The notes: generated by a model not told the origin, from the sequence alone. 64,000 nucleotides of DNA from Roseovarius sp. W115 (GCF_032842945.2 NZ_CP146607.1:40240-104239), one strand, 5' to 3'. Positions 9,308-18,238 are shown, numbered from the stretch's first letter. Program-made: numbers and translations.

Positions 9308-9545
9308 TCAACTCGGGTAGATCAGTGAGGTGCTCCTCGTTTCCTGGACACCTGCCTTCTTCAGTTTGCGCTGCCTGTTTTCGAAGTCAACGGGCGACAG
9401 CATTACACTGTTCATATGCTCGCGTATTGGGTTGGAAAATAGCTCGATATATTCAAACACATCACGCCTTACCTGATCCCTTGTCCTGTATCGGTCCGCC
9501 TGATCTTCTCCCGTTTCAGCCGTTGGAAGACATTGGAAGCAATTG
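9308..9545 (-). pseudogene. IS3-family transposase OrfB C-terminal remnant
   Basis: Reading the minus strand gives the end of an IS3-type OrfB integrase. An upstream frame reads NVFQRLKREKIRR. After a frame change it continues RDVFEYIELFSNPIREHMNS and then MLSPVDFENRQRKLKKAG, ending in a stop at 9308. This matches the usual C-terminal pattern of rve_3 transposases (YIE.F.NP...LSPVDFE). No rest of the element, no second end and no start were found, so this is a dead fragment. It fills most of the 375-base gap between the LysR gene and the ornithine cyclodeaminase-like gene. It differs from the IS3 element at 50.5 kb. Confidence 0.7.
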
Positions 9546-9674
9546 GAGAGAAGCAGCCCTTCGCGCGGATCGCAGCAAAGATTCCAGGGCAGGCCATAGT
9601 AGAGGTTTCAAATTCTTACTGCATGTCCTCGCAGCAAAAGAAGTTAGGAGTTGGGTGGATAACTCGGACCCGGT

Positions 9675-10610
9675 TCACTCGCACCAATCGAACAAGGCTC
9701 TGGCCATCATCAAATCGAGATGCGCACCGCCGCCATTCTTGAACAGAGTGATGGTATCGGGGTCGTCCCGGCCAGCGCGGCGCTGTGTCAGGTCGTAGAG
9801 ATCACCGCGCAAATCGGCCCTCGTAATTGTGCCGTCGCGCAGTGGGATCAGCAGTTCTCCGATGTGATCAAGGGTGGTTTCATAGCTATCGACAAAAATC
9901 TTCGAGCGCCTCAGCAGCGTGTCGTCCGCTTCGCGCATGTCGGACTTGAACGCGCCGATGAGATCCACATGGGTTCCTGGCTTAACCCAGTCTCCCATCA
10001 GGATCGGTTGTCGGCTCATTGTCGCGGTAGAAATGATATCCGCCTCATGCGCTGCGCTCTTCAGATCGATGGCCGGTTCGACCACGAACGGACGACCTAC
10101 GTGACGCGATGCCAACGCGCGGCTCTTTTCGATGTTCCGCCCCCAGATCATGACGCGTTCAAGGTCTGGGAATAGGGTTGAATAGGCATCGATTAGGCTA
10201 TCAGCTACGACACCAGTCCCGGCGATGAGAAGCGCCTTGCTGTCTGGTCGGGCCAGAAGTAACGCTCCATAAACCGAATCTGGGGCCGTTTTCCAATAGG
10301 TCACGAGACCACTGTCGATTACCGCCAAAGGTGCGCCGGTTTGATCGTCGAATACCAGCATCGCGCCTTGTACGGACAGACGTTTGTGTTTGGCGTTGCC
10401 GGGAAAGACAGTGAAGGATTTTGCCCCGATGCCGAAGCCGTCAATCCAGGCCGCGCGATTGACGAAGGCGTCCGTTTCTCTGTTCAGAAATTGGTCGGCT
10501 ATCTTTGCGCGAGGCCGATCGTGCCCCCGCGCAATCGCCTCAACGGCTTGCTTCCAGCCGAAGCCGGGCGGCAGGGATGCAGCAGTAATGAATGGTATGG
10601 TAGAGCTCAT
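9675..10610 (-). CDS. Ornithine cyclodeaminase/mu-crystallin family protein
   Basis: A member of the ornithine cyclodeaminase/mu-crystallin family, about 311 residues from the start MSSTIPFITA; a longer frame to 10634 would overlap the RidA stop. It has the Rossmann fold with ALLIAGTGVVADSLIDAY (about 125-140) and the catalytic-region segment VDLIGAFKSDMREADDTLL. Family members reduce or cyclise imino/amino acids with NAD(P). It is less close to true ornithine cyclodeaminase than its neighbour at 11322 and may instead be a ketimine reductase or delta1-pyrroline-2-carboxylate reductase type. It lies immediately downstream of RidA, which removes reactive enamine/imine intermediates, and this fits such chemistry. 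Confidence 0.85.
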   Translation of the reverse strand: MSSTIPFITAASLPPGFGWKQAVEAIARGHDRPRAKIADQFLNRETDAFVNRAAWIDGFGIGAKSFTVFPGNAKHKRLSVQGAMLVFDDQTGAPLAVIDSGLVTYWKTAPDSVYGALLLARPDSKALLIAGTGVVADSLIDAYSTLFPDLERVMIWGRNIEKSRALASRHVGRPFVVEPAIDLKSAAHEADIISTATMSRQPILMGDWVKPGTHVDLIGAFKSDMREADDTLLRRSKIFVDSYETTLDHIGELLIPLRDGTITRADLRGDLYDLTQRRAGRDDPDTITLFKNGGGAHLDLMMARALFDWCE

Positions 10611-10614
10611 CGGA

Positions 10615-10968
10615 CTACCGACGCGCGGCGACAACTATGACCTCGACCTTGTAGTCCGGCGTCGCCAGCCGTGCCTCACCGCAAGCACGGGTTGGGGCGT
10701 GGCCCTCGGGTACCCAAGCATCCCAAACTGCGTTCATTTCTTCGAAGTCCGCCATATCTGCCAGCCAAATGGTGGCCTGCAGCAAATGCGCGGTGTCTGA
10801 GCCAGTCTCTTCCAGCAACCGTTCGATTGAGGCTAGGCAATCCTGCGTCTGCTGGGAAACACTTGCCCCCGGGCTGCCGACCTGTCCGGCAAGATAAATG
10901 GTGTCGCCATGGATAACGACCTGGGACATGCGAGTTCCGGCTTGGGAACGGGATATAGGTGTAGTCAT
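10615..10968 (-). CDS. RidA/YjgF family enamine/imine deaminase
   Basis: A 117-residue RidA protein from the start MTTPISRSQ. A longer frame to 11019 overlaps the SMR exporter gene and is less likely. Typical segments are GDTIYLAGQVGSPGASVSQQTQD, ASIERLLEETGSD and the C-terminal GEARLATPDYKVEVIVVA; the Arg of the active site is expected in the last one (RACGEARLA). RidA hydrolyses reactive 2-aminoacrylate and other imines. Placed between two ornithine cyclodeaminase homologues, it probably clears imine by-products or acts on a pathway imine. Confidence 0.9.
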   Translation of the reverse strand: MTTPISRSQAGTRMSQVVIHGDTIYLAGQVGSPGASVSQQTQDCLASIERLLEETGSDTAHLLQATIWLADMADFEEMNAVWDAWVPEGHAPTRACGEARLATPDYKVEVIVVAARR

Positions 10969-10990
10969 GAGTTTTGCCCTTTTTTGGATT

Positions 10991-11311
10991 TCAGGTATTT
11001 GAAACGAGTTTGAGACCAATTATCCCGGTAAGTATCAGCGCTACGCAGAAAACCCGTGCAGCCGTTGCCGGTTCGGCCAGGTAGATAACGCCGAAAACAA
11101 CCGTGCCGATCGTGCCGATGCCAGTCCATATCGCATAGCCCGTGCCCAGAGGGATGCTGCGAAGCGCCAGCCCAAGAAGGATCAAACTGACGAGCATCGC
11201 CGCCACCGTCAGAACGGAGGGCAAAGGTCGCGTGAAACCTTCGCTGTATTTCAACCCCACGGCCCAACCGACTTCAAAGAGGCCTGCTAGGAAGAGAAAC
11301 AACCATGCCAT
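10991..11311 (-). CDS. sugE: SugE/Gdx-type small multidrug resistance transporter
   Basis: A 106-residue SMR protein with four hydrophobic helices. The sequence has the SugE/Gdx subtype marks: the membrane Glu in FLAGLFEVGWAVGLKYSEGFTR, then LPSVLTVAAM, PLGTGYAIWTGIGTIGT and EPATAARVFCVALI. Gdx proteins export guanidinium ions in exchange for protons, while other SugE proteins handle quaternary ammonium compounds. Its position between arginine/ornithine-type catabolic genes makes a guanidine-related role attractive, but this is inference. I looked for no riboswitch beyond the short upstream gap and recognise none. Confidence 0.88.
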   Translation of the reverse strand: MAWLFLFLAGLFEVGWAVGLKYSEGFTRPLPSVLTVAAMLVSLILLGLALRSIPLGTGYAIWTGIGTIGTVVFGVIYLAEPATAARVFCVALILTGIIGLKLVSNT

Positions 11312-11321
11312 CCATCTGATC

Positions 11322-12386
11322 TTATGTCGTGGGGGAATTCACGTTTGCGCGTTCGAACATGCCGAAAAGGTCACGCGGATCGTCCGGGTCTGCAACCATG
11401 TCCAGGTTGTCGAAAAAGGATGTGCCCTGTATCGCCCGGAGTACGTATCGCAGCGCGCTGAAATCTTCGATCGCAAAGCCGACACTGTCAAAGAGCGTGA
11501 TCTGTTTGGCGTCTGTGCGACCCTTGGCTTTGCCGGAGATCACCTGCCAAAGCTCCGTCACCGGGTAATCGCCTTCAAGCTGCTGAATCTCGCCTTCGAT
11601 GCGGGTCTGCGGCGGATATTCTACGAAAATTTCGGAGCGTAGCAAGATGTCGCTATGCAACTCGGTCTTGCCTGGGCAATCGCCCCCAATCGCATTGATA
11701 TGCACACCGCTGCCGACCATGTTGTCGGTGAGGATCGTGGCATATTGTTTGTCCGCAGTGCAGGTTGTGATGATCTCCGCACCCAGGATAGCGTCTTGGC
11801 TGGAGGTGCATTGCACGGCATTCAATCCGCGCCGCTTGAGGTTTGTTGCGCAGCGTGCGGTTGCAGATGGGTCAATGTCATACAGCCGGACCGTATCGAT
11901 GCCACAGATTGCCTGAAATGCCAGACACTGGAACTCCGACTGTGCGCCGTTGCCGATCATCGCCATCGTGCGCGCACCCTTTGGGGCCAGATGACGCGCG
12001 GCCATGGCGGAGGTCGCGGCAGTGCGCAGCGCAGTCAGGAGGGTCATTTCCGACAGCAGAATCGGATAGCCAGAATTCACACCGGCGAGCAGGCCGAAGG
12101 CGGTGACAGTCTGCAGACCTTCATGCGTGTTCTTTGGATGGCCGTTGACGTATTTGAAGCCGTACATATCGCCGTCGGATGTTGGCATCAGTTCAATCGC
12201 GCCCACGTCGGAATGGCTGGCGACACGCGGGGTCTTGTCGAACAATTCCCAGCGTTTGAAATCAGCCTCGATATCGGCGGCGAGGTCGGTCAGCACGTTC
12301 TCAATGCCGATATGATGGACAAGACCCATCATGTTTTGGACAGAAATGAAAGGCACGTAAGCAAGTTCAGACGGCAGCGGGGGCAT
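11322..12386 (-). CDS. Ornithine cyclodeaminase
   Basis: A 354-residue protein that matches classical ornithine cyclodeaminases in length and order of motifs. They are MYGFKYVNGHPKNT (substrate and NAD region, about 95-110), LLSEMTLLTALRTAATSAMA (about 125-145), the Rossmann loop MAMIGNGAQSEFQCLAF (about 160-176), and HINAIGGDCPGKTELH with the catalytic Asp (about 250-265). The enzyme converts L-ornithine to L-proline and ammonia with NAD. It starts just inside the EamA transporter gene's end, so the two are translationally linked. With the amino acid importer nearby it points to arginine/ornithine use as nitrogen source. Confidence 0.9.
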   Translation of the reverse strand: MPPLPSELAYVPFISVQNMMGLVHHIGIENVLTDLAADIEADFKRWELFDKTPRVASHSDVGAIELMPTSDGDMYGFKYVNGHPKNTHEGLQTVTAFGLLAGVNSGYPILLSEMTLLTALRTAATSAMAARHLAPKGARTMAMIGNGAQSEFQCLAFQAICGIDTVRLYDIDPSATARCATNLKRRGLNAVQCTSSQDAILGAEIITTCTADKQYATILTDNMVGSGVHINAIGGDCPGKTELHSDILLRSEIFVEYPPQTRIEGEIQQLEGDYPVTELWQVISGKAKGRTDAKQITLFDSVGFAIEDFSALRYVLRAIQGTSFFDNLDMVADPDDPRDLFGMFERANVNSPTT

Positions 12387-13275
12387 TTGTATTTTCTTTC
12401 TGGCTTATGGCCATCAGGATGCCGGAGGTCAGGATCACTGCGATCCCCGCCAAGGCAAGTGGATTAGTCGCCGTGCCCCAAAGCACAAACGCCCAGAGGC
12501 ATGCGAAGATCAGGAACGTGTATTCGAATACTGCCACCACAGCCGGATTCCCGATCCGGTACGCCTGGGCGATCAGTGTAACGGCAACAACAGCGCCGGC
12601 GGCCTGAAACAGGGTCAGCCAGAGAAAGCGTGCGCTCGGTGGAGACCAGGGTGCGGTGATGAAGGTATCGCCAGGCCAAAACGTGACGACGATCAGCATG
12701 ACCAGACCGGCCGCGCCGATGGTAGCAAAGATTCCGATCGCCAGCGCAATTGCGCTTTCCTCTCTGCACCAGTGACGGGTGAGCATCATGCCCAAGCCGT
12801 AGAATAACCCGGCAGACAGTGGCATCAGAGACAATGTTGTCAGGTTGCCAAAGTCGGGCTGCAACAACATCAACGCGCCCGCAAAGCCGATCACCACCGC
12901 GAAGGCGCCCATCCCGCCGATCTTTTGACGGAAAAAGATAACCGATAGCAGCGCTACCCAGAGCGGTGCACTGAACAGGCCAGCTCCCGCCTGTGATACG
13001 GGCAAGGCGCCGAGCGAGGCGAAATAGATCAAGAGCCCAACCGACACCGCAAGGCTGCGAACAACCAGCCGAGGTACATTGACCGGGCGGATCACACGCC
13101 TCGATATCCGTGCGGCTATCAGCAGCAGCGGGATGGCGAACAGGGTACGAAACACCTGAAATTGCCATAAACCCGCTTCCTGGCTAACGACGCCGACGAA
13201 GTTGTCGATGAAACTGAGGATGGCGGAGGCTGCCATCGCCAACCCGACCGCCATCAACGTCTTGTCAGGCAGCAT
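12367..13275 (-). CDS. EamA/DMT family exporter
   Basis: A 302-residue integral membrane protein with ten predicted helices arranged as two EamA repeats (about 5-140 and 155-285), the form of amino acid and metabolite exporters. Segments such as LGALPVSQAGAGLFSAPLWVALLSVIF and GNPAVVAVFEYTFLIFACLWAF are typical. Its start overlaps the end of the isochorismatase-like gene and its end overlaps the ornithine cyclodeaminase start, so it belongs to the same operon. The substrate is unknown; export of an excess product such as proline or an amine is a guess. Confidence 0.88.
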   Translation of the reverse strand: MLPDKTLMAVGLAMAASAILSFIDNFVGVVSQEAGLWQFQVFRTLFAIPLLLIAARISRRVIRPVNVPRLVVRSLAVSVGLLIYFASLGALPVSQAGAGLFSAPLWVALLSVIFFRQKIGGMGAFAVVIGFAGALMLLQPDFGNLTTLSLMPLSAGLFYGLGMMLTRHWCREESAIALAIGIFATIGAAGLVMLIVVTFWPGDTFITAPWSPPSARFLWLTLFQAAGAVVAVTLIAQAYRIGNPAVVAVFEYTFLIFACLWAFVLWGTATNPLALAGIAVILTSGILMAISQKENTNAPAAV

Positions 13276-13900
13276 GGGTCGCCGCTTGTTTCAGCATCGC
13301 GTCCAAAACCTCATCAAGCCCGCGCACGGCGCCGTGTTGGAGATACTCGACCGCATTGAGCGAAGCCTGATGCGCCGCGAGACTGGATCCGGCGACGCAA
13401 TCCTCTATCACCCGGCAGAAATAGTCGCCTTGGTGGGCGTCGACAAAGGTGTAATGCACACAGACATCCGTCAAACCGCCAACCAGGATGAGGGTTTCGG
13501 CCTTCAGCCCCTTGAGCAGGATTTCCAGGTCAGTGCCGTAGAAGGCCGAATAGCGGCGTTTGGAAATGCGGTAGTCATCTGGACGCATTCCCAGTTCTTC
13601 TTCAGCGAAGTCAGTCAGCGGGTTGCTGTCGAGGCAATGTACATCCTCGTCGCCGTCGGTTTCGCGGCCCATGTCGATCAGGTTGGCGCGGTGGATTTCC
13701 TGTATGAAGATCACAGGTATGCCGACCTCGCGCGCCTTGTCGATGGCGACCTTTGAGCGCGCCATCCGCTCTGCGTAGTCAGGCATGTGGGCGATGGCGC
13801 GCTTGTCGTCGGGAATGGGTGCAAAGGTCGACTTCTGGATGTCGATGACGATCAAAGCTGCGCGGCCTTCGATCAAATCGCGTTTCTTGGAGATGGCCAT
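13265..13900 (-). CDS. Isochorismatase-family cysteine hydrolase
   Basis: A 211-residue cysteine hydrolase with the family triad visible: Asp in ALIVIDIQKST (D21 region), Lys in SKRRYSAFYGTDLE, and the nucleophile Cys in GGLTDVCVHYTFVDAHQ, preceded by the cis-peptide GGLTD. Relatives include N-carbamoylsarcosine amidase, nicotinamidase, biuret hydrolase and ureidoacrylate hydrolase. These act on small amides, and amide release of ammonia would fit the nitrogen-scavenging context. It is the first of the catabolic genes downstream of the ABC transporter and overlaps the EamA gene by 11 bases. Confidence 0.85.
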   Translation of the reverse strand: MAISKKRDLIEGRAALIVIDIQKSTFAPIPDDKRAIAHMPDYAERMARSKVAIDKAREVGIPVIFIQEIHRANLIDMGRETDGDEDVHCLDSNPLTDFAEEELGMRPDDYRISKRRYSAFYGTDLEILLKGLKAETLILVGGLTDVCVHYTFVDAHQGDYFCRVIEDCVAGSSLAAHQASLNAVEYLQHGAVRGLDEVLDAMLKQAATHAA

Positions 13901-13954
13901 GGGAATACCTTTCGATGTGTGTGACTCGATGTGAATGTTTCGCTGTGCGCCAGG

Positions 13955-14740
13955 TCAGGCTGGCGCCTCGACTTTTGACGGCTTGGCCTCAACGCGCGGG
14001 CGCAAGTGACCGAGAAAACGCTTTTCGGCCAGCTTGAACAGAATGGAGATCAAGAAGACGATGGCCATGTAAAACACCATCGCGGTTAAGAAGCCTTCAT
14101 AGGCCAAGTAATAGCGCCCGTTCAGCCATCGCCCGACACCCAAGAGATCCTGAAGGGTCACCGTACTTGCGATGACCGACCCGTGCAGGGTGAAGATGAC
14201 CTCATTCGAATAGGCCGGGAGTGCACGGCGAAAGGCATTCGGCAGGACCACCAGCCGCATCCGCGTAAAGGGCGACATGCCGCAGGCTTTGGCGGCCTCG
14301 ATTTCGCCGCGGGGCGTGGTTTCGATGGCTCCGCGTAAGAATTCTGTCGTGTAGGCTGCTGTATTGAGCGTGAAGGCGATCATCACGCACCACCAGGGGC
14401 TGGACAGGATCGGATCCCATAGGAAGCTGGTACGGACGGCTTCAAACTGACCGAGGCCGAAATAGAACAGGTAGACCTGCACCAGAAGCGGTGTTCCGCA
14501 GAATATGTAGGTGTAGATTCGGATCGCCGGGCTGAAGAATGGTTTACGATAGGCTCGCGCGATGGCCAGTGGCACAGCGATCAATCCGCCCACCAGAAGC
14601 GCTAGGAACGTCAGTTGCAGCGTCACCAGCGCACCTTCAAAAAACCGGCCGATATTGTCGTAGATCAGCAGGAAGTTGATCGGCGAGACGTTTTCGCTGA
14701 TATGCGTTAGGTATTCGAGGAAGGTCCGTTCAGGTTCCAT
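13955..14740 (-). CDS. Polar amino acid ABC transporter permease
   Basis: A 261-residue permease of the His/Glu/Gln/Arg/opine family. It has five to six helices and the EAA loop that contacts the ATPase (GEIEAAKACGMSPFTRMRLVVLPNAFRRALPAYSNE, around residue 160). It is the second of two permeases, four bases after its partner, resembling ArtM/HisM-type subunits. With the binding protein and ATPase upstream it forms an importer for a basic amino acid such as arginine or ornithine. Confidence 0.9.
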   Translation of the reverse strand: MEPERTFLEYLTHISENVSPINFLLIYDNIGRFFEGALVTLQLTFLALLVGGLIAVPLAIARAYRKPFFSPAIRIYTYIFCGTPLLVQVYLFYFGLGQFEAVRTSFLWDPILSSPWWCVMIAFTLNTAAYTTEFLRGAIETTPRGEIEAAKACGMSPFTRMRLVVLPNAFRRALPAYSNEVIFTLHGSVIASTVTLQDLLGVGRWLNGRYYLAYEGFLTAMVFYMAIVFLISILFKLAEKRFLGHLRPRVEAKPSKVEAPA

Positions 14741-14743
14741 GGC

Positions 14744-15433
14744 TCAGGCCCTTCTCACGCCAGCGGAGTATCTGCGGTCAATCCAGCGCAGGATCAGATC
14801 CGACACTCCGGTGATGATCAGATAGATCACCAGCACCGCAATCATGAAGGTGAAAAGCTGATGGGTGGACCGGCCCGCCGAAAACGCATTCCACACCAGA
14901 TCATGCAGCCCGATGACCGACACCAGCGCGGTGGATTTGACCAAAACCAGCCAGTTGTTCGTAAAACTTGGCAACGCAAAGCGCACCATCTGCGGCCAAG
15001 TCACGATACGGAAGATCTGCCCCGGTGACATGCCTATGGCTTTGCCTGCTTCGATCTGGCCGGTCGGAATGGCGAGGATCGCGCCGCGGAAGGTCTCAGT
15101 CATGTAGGCGCCGAAAATGAAGCCCAACGTCAGCGTCCCGGCAACGAACTGGTTGATCTCGACATAGCCCCAAAGTCCGGTCAAGGCACCAAGCTGGCTT
15201 ACCAAAGTCTGACCACCAAAGAAGATCAGCATCATCAACACCAAATCGGGCACGCTGCGCACAAAAGTTGTGTAGATACTGCCGGCACGCCGGATGCCGC
15301 GTATTTGTGACAGCTTTGCAAAGGCACCCATCAGCCCGAGAACGATCGAAAGAAGCAAAGACAGGACTGCCAACGAGATTGTGACAATCGTGCCTTCGAT
15401 CAGGATCTGTCGATATTCGATTATCACGTCCAT
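14744..15433 (-). CDS. Polar amino acid ABC transporter permease
   Basis: A 229-residue permease, the partner of the one downstream (ArtQ/HisQ-like). It has about five helices and the EAA loop GQIEAGKAIGMSPGQIFRIVTWPQMVRFALPSFTNN (about 130-165). It starts MDVIIEYRQILIEGTIVT. The gene lies about 70 bases downstream of the binding protein and forms the heterodimeric membrane channel with the 13955 product. Confidence 0.9.
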   Translation of the reverse strand: MDVIIEYRQILIEGTIVTISLAVLSLLLSIVLGLMGAFAKLSQIRGIRRAGSIYTTFVRSVPDLVLMMLIFFGGQTLVSQLGALTGLWGYVEINQFVAGTLTLGFIFGAYMTETFRGAILAIPTGQIEAGKAIGMSPGQIFRIVTWPQMVRFALPSFTNNWLVLVKSTALVSVIGLHDLVWNAFSAGRSTHQLFTFMIAVLVIYLIITGVSDLILRWIDRRYSAGVRRA

Positions 15434-15501
15434 GGGTTCGGTCCGTCATCCGGCGAAAAGAGAGTGGCAGGGACCGGAACGGCCCCTGCCCTTATGCGGG
15501 G

Positions 15502-16272
15502 TTATTTGCCGTAGATGTCGACGTCGAAATACTTGTCGTTGATCGCGGCGTAGGTGCCGTCTGCGCGGATCGCCTCGATGGCCGCGGTCAGCTCGCCTGC
15601 AAGTGGATCACCCTTGCGCACGGCAATGCCGGTGCCTTCACCAAGGCATTCAGGATCATCCACGTTCTCACCGAGGAAGGCAAAGCCCTCGCCCTGAGGC
15701 GTATTCAAAAAGCCATCCATGGCCTGCAGCGTATTGTTGAGCTGCATGTCCAAGCGACCTGCCACGAGATCAGCAAAAACGTCCTCTTGCGTGTTGTAGA
15801 GCCGCAGGTCGGCGTTCGGAAAAGCCTTCTCGACGTGACATTGCAGCGTGGTGCCACGCAGAACGCCGATCTTGACTCCATCGGTACCTTCGACGGTCAT
15901 GTCGAATTCTGCGCCTTCTCGGGCAATGAAGCGAGATGGCGTATCATAGTATTTCTCGGTGAAGTCCACCTGCTTCTTACGGTCTTCGGTGATCGACATG
16001 GAGGCGACGATGGCATCGTATTTACGCGCCTGTAGCGCCGGGATCATCCCGTCCCATTCCTGTTCAACCAGTTCGCATTCACGCTCGAGCTGCGCGCAAA
16101 GCGCCAGCGCTATATCGATGTCGAATCCCGAAAGCGTACCATCGGCTTCCTTCATCGAAAATGGGGGATAGGCACCTTCGACACCGATGCGAAGTGTGTC
16201 TGCCGCCGCAGCGCCCCCGATGAATGTCATCGCGCAGGCGACTGTTGCGAGGAGTGTTTTCTTGAAGCTCAT
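15502..16272 (-). CDS. Amino acid ABC transporter periplasmic binding protein
   Basis: A 256-residue extracellular solute-binding protein family 3 member. It has a signal peptide (MSFKKTLLATVACAMTFIGGAAAADTL) and the typical opening LRIGVEGAYPPFSMKEADGTLSGFDIDIA. Cysteines in LALCAQLERECELVEQEWDGM match the disulfide found in lysine/arginine/ornithine and histidine binding proteins. The ligand-contacting Arg/Asp pattern (SMSITEDRKKQVDFTEKYYDTPSRFI) supports a polar or basic amino acid. It lies between the ATPase and permease genes in one operon. Confidence 0.92.
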   Translation of the reverse strand: MSFKKTLLATVACAMTFIGGAAAADTLRIGVEGAYPPFSMKEADGTLSGFDIDIALALCAQLERECELVEQEWDGMIPALQARKYDAIVASMSITEDRKKQVDFTEKYYDTPSRFIAREGAEFDMTVEGTDGVKIGVLRGTTLQCHVEKAFPNADLRLYNTQEDVFADLVAGRLDMQLNNTLQAMDGFLNTPQGEGFAFLGENVDDPECLGEGTGIAVRKGDPLAGELTAAIEAIRADGTYAAINDKYFDVDIYGK

Positions 16273-16316
16273 TTTTTGATTTCCCTTATTTGGACTGAGT
16301 TGAAAGGACCTCCCGG

Positions 16317-17111
16317 TTAGTGCCGGGTGTTCGAGAGGAACTCTTTGAAACGTGTCGATTTCGGGTCGGTAAACATCTGGTCTGGGTGACCCTGTTCTTC
16401 GATCAAACCCTGGTGAAGGAAGATCACCTGTGACGAGACATCTCGTGCAAAGGCCATCTCGTGCGTCACCACAACCATGGTGCGCCCCTCTTCAGCCAGC
16501 GACCTGATGACTTTCAGCACTTCACCCACCAATTCCGGATCGAGCGCAGAGGTCGGTTCGTCAAACAACATCACTTCGGGTTCCATTGCCAGGGCGCGGG
16601 CAATTGCCGCGCGTTGCTGCTGACCACCGGAGATATGTGCCGGGAAGTAGTCACGCCGCTCGTACATGCCGACGCGCTCAAGCACTTCGTGGGCTTTTTC
16701 GGTGGCCTCGGAGCGCGACTTTTTCAAGACGTGCATCGGCCCGGCAATGACGTTTTCCAGCACGGTCATGTGTGACCAGAGATTGAACGACTGGAAAACC
16801 ATTGCGAGCCGGGCGCGAATACGCTCGACTTGGCGGGCATCGGATGGCTTGAACACGCCATGACGGTCGGTCGTCATCTTGATCTCTTCGCCATGCACGC
16901 TGATTACCCCGGAATTCGGCGTCTCAAGCAGGTTGATGCAGCGCAGAAACGTGCTTTTTCCTGATCCCGAAGATCCCAAGAGAGAAATCACATCTCCCTG
17001 ACAGGCGCGGAGCGACACACCCTTAAGTACTTCCAACGCGCCAAAGGACTTGTGCAGATCGGTGACCACAAGCGAGGCATCGGCGGAAGAAGGAGTGGTG
17101 ATATCAAGCAT
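16317..17111 (-). CDS. Amino acid ABC transporter ATP-binding protein
   Basis: About 264 residues from the start MLDITTPSS; a longer frame to 17180 adds an unlikely N-terminus. All ABC motifs are present: Walker [11 protein letters not shown]-loop in VFQSFNLW, signature ISGGQQQR, Walker [13 protein letters not shown] and the switch His in VVVTHEM. It powers the importer encoded just downstream and is the first gene of this minus-strand operon, facing the divergent LysR gene. Confidence 0.93.
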   Translation of the reverse strand: MLDITTPSSADASLVVTDLHKSFGALEVLKGVSLRACQGDVISLLGSSGSGKSTFLRCINLLETPNSGVISVHGEEIKMTTDRHGVFKPSDARQVERIRARLAMVFQSFNLWSHMTVLENVIAGPMHVLKKSRSEATEKAHEVLERVGMYERRDYFPAHISGGQQQRAAIARALAMEPEVMLFDEPTSALDPELVGEVLKVIRSLAEEGRTMVVVTHEMAFARDVSSQVIFLHQGLIEEQGHPDQMFTDPKSTRFKEFLSNTRH

Positions 17112-17187
17112 ATGGCGTCCGTCTGGTGTTGGTGTTTTCTGAGGGATGGTAGCCGTCCACCGAGGTTTCGAAAAACGCATATAACTT

Positions 17188-17220
17188 GCCCTCAGCGAAG
17201 CTTTTCGCTACGCTGAGGGC
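17188..17220. promoter_or_regulatory. Hairpin/operator directly before LysR start
   Basis: Perfect 10-bp arms GCCCTCAGCG and CGCTGAGGGC separated by 13 bases that can pair further (GAAGC... GCT). The right arm ends at 17220, touching the ATG of the LysR gene, and contains the only purine-rich candidate ribosome site (GAGGG). In DNA it could be the LysR operator in the divergent promoter; in RNA the stem would hide the ribosome site. Confidence 0.55.
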
Positions 17221-18114
17221 ATGGGAAACGCGCTCCGACATATGAATGCACTGCCTGTCTTCGAGGCAGCTGCACGGCATTCGAGTTTTGCCAAAGCCGG
17301 GGCCGAACTGAACGTCAGTCACAGCGTCATTAGCCAGCACATCCGCAATCTGGAACAGTGGCTCGGCACCGATTTGTTTGTTCGCCACGGCAATCGCGTT
17401 GAGTTGAGCGATGAAGGGCGTAACTTGTTGCCGCAGATCGCAAGTGGGCTGCAAACCTTGACCGACGCTTGCGAAACGGTGTTGCGGAAAACCCAAGCGG
17501 GCATCGTCGTTGTCAGCGCAGAGCCGGCGTTCGCATCACTCTGGCTGCGGAAGCGGATTACGGAGTTCTGCGAACTCTTTCCGAGAGTTGAAATTGACTT
17601 GCGTCCGGCGTGGACACCCGCCCAGATCGGCGATGGCCATGCGGACATGATCATTCACTTCGAGACCCGGATTCCCAAACGCGGAGTGGACCGAGACAAC
17701 CTTTTCCCGATTGATGGATATCCCGCGGCAACAACCGACGTCCGCGATGCACTGCCACTGGTGGGATCCGCAATTGACTGGCACCGCGCTGAGCTTGTGC
17801 ACGACAATGGAAAGGAGACCTGGCACAAGTGGTATGCAGCACATGAGCCCAAAAGCGAGGGTTGGCGCAAAGGCCGCATCCATTCGGACCTGTCACTTGC
17901 AATTGATGCGGCAGTGGACGGCGAAGGCGTCATCCTTGCGGATGACATACTTTGCCAGCGCGAGATTTCTTCGGGGCAGTTGGTGCGTCTTGACGACCGT
18001 TCGGTCCGATGCATCTGGTACCAGATTGCAATACCTAGAGGCACATCAAAGTCAGCGGCGTCGTCGTTCTTTAGAGATTGGCTAGTAGGCCAGACCCAAG
18101 ACCTTCGCGAATGA
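17221..18114 (+). CDS. LysR family regulator, GcvA-like
   Basis: A 297-residue LysR protein. The opening NALPVFEAAARHSSFAKAGAELNVSHSVISQHIRNLE is the GcvA/AmpR-type winged helix-turn-helix, and the effector domain follows (about 95-290). It is divergent from the amino acid ABC operon and probably controls it and the ornithine cyclodeaminase genes. The ATG at 17221 abuts a strong inverted repeat; an alternative start is the Met eight codons later. The inducer is unknown. Confidence 0.88.
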   Translation: MGNALRHMNALPVFEAAARHSSFAKAGAELNVSHSVISQHIRNLEQWLGTDLFVRHGNRVELSDEGRNLLPQIASGLQTLTDACETVLRKTQAGIVVVSAEPAFASLWLRKRITEFCELFPRVEIDLRPAWTPAQIGDGHADMIIHFETRIPKRGVDRDNLFPIDGYPAATTDVRDALPLVGSAIDWHRAELVHDNGKETWHKWYAAHEPKSEGWRKGRIHSDLSLAIDAAVDGEGVILADDILCQREISSGQLVRLDDRSVRCIWYQIAIPRGTSKSAASSFFRDWLVGQTQDLRE

Positions 18115-18238
18115 AATCGAGCCCTTCGCGACCTATCTGCAAAACGCATACCAGCCCTGCAAAAATGGCACTTCTATAGACTCAAAATCAGGCCTACGTG
18201 CGGCTCAGGAAACATGCACATAGCCTCGGAGCCAAGAA

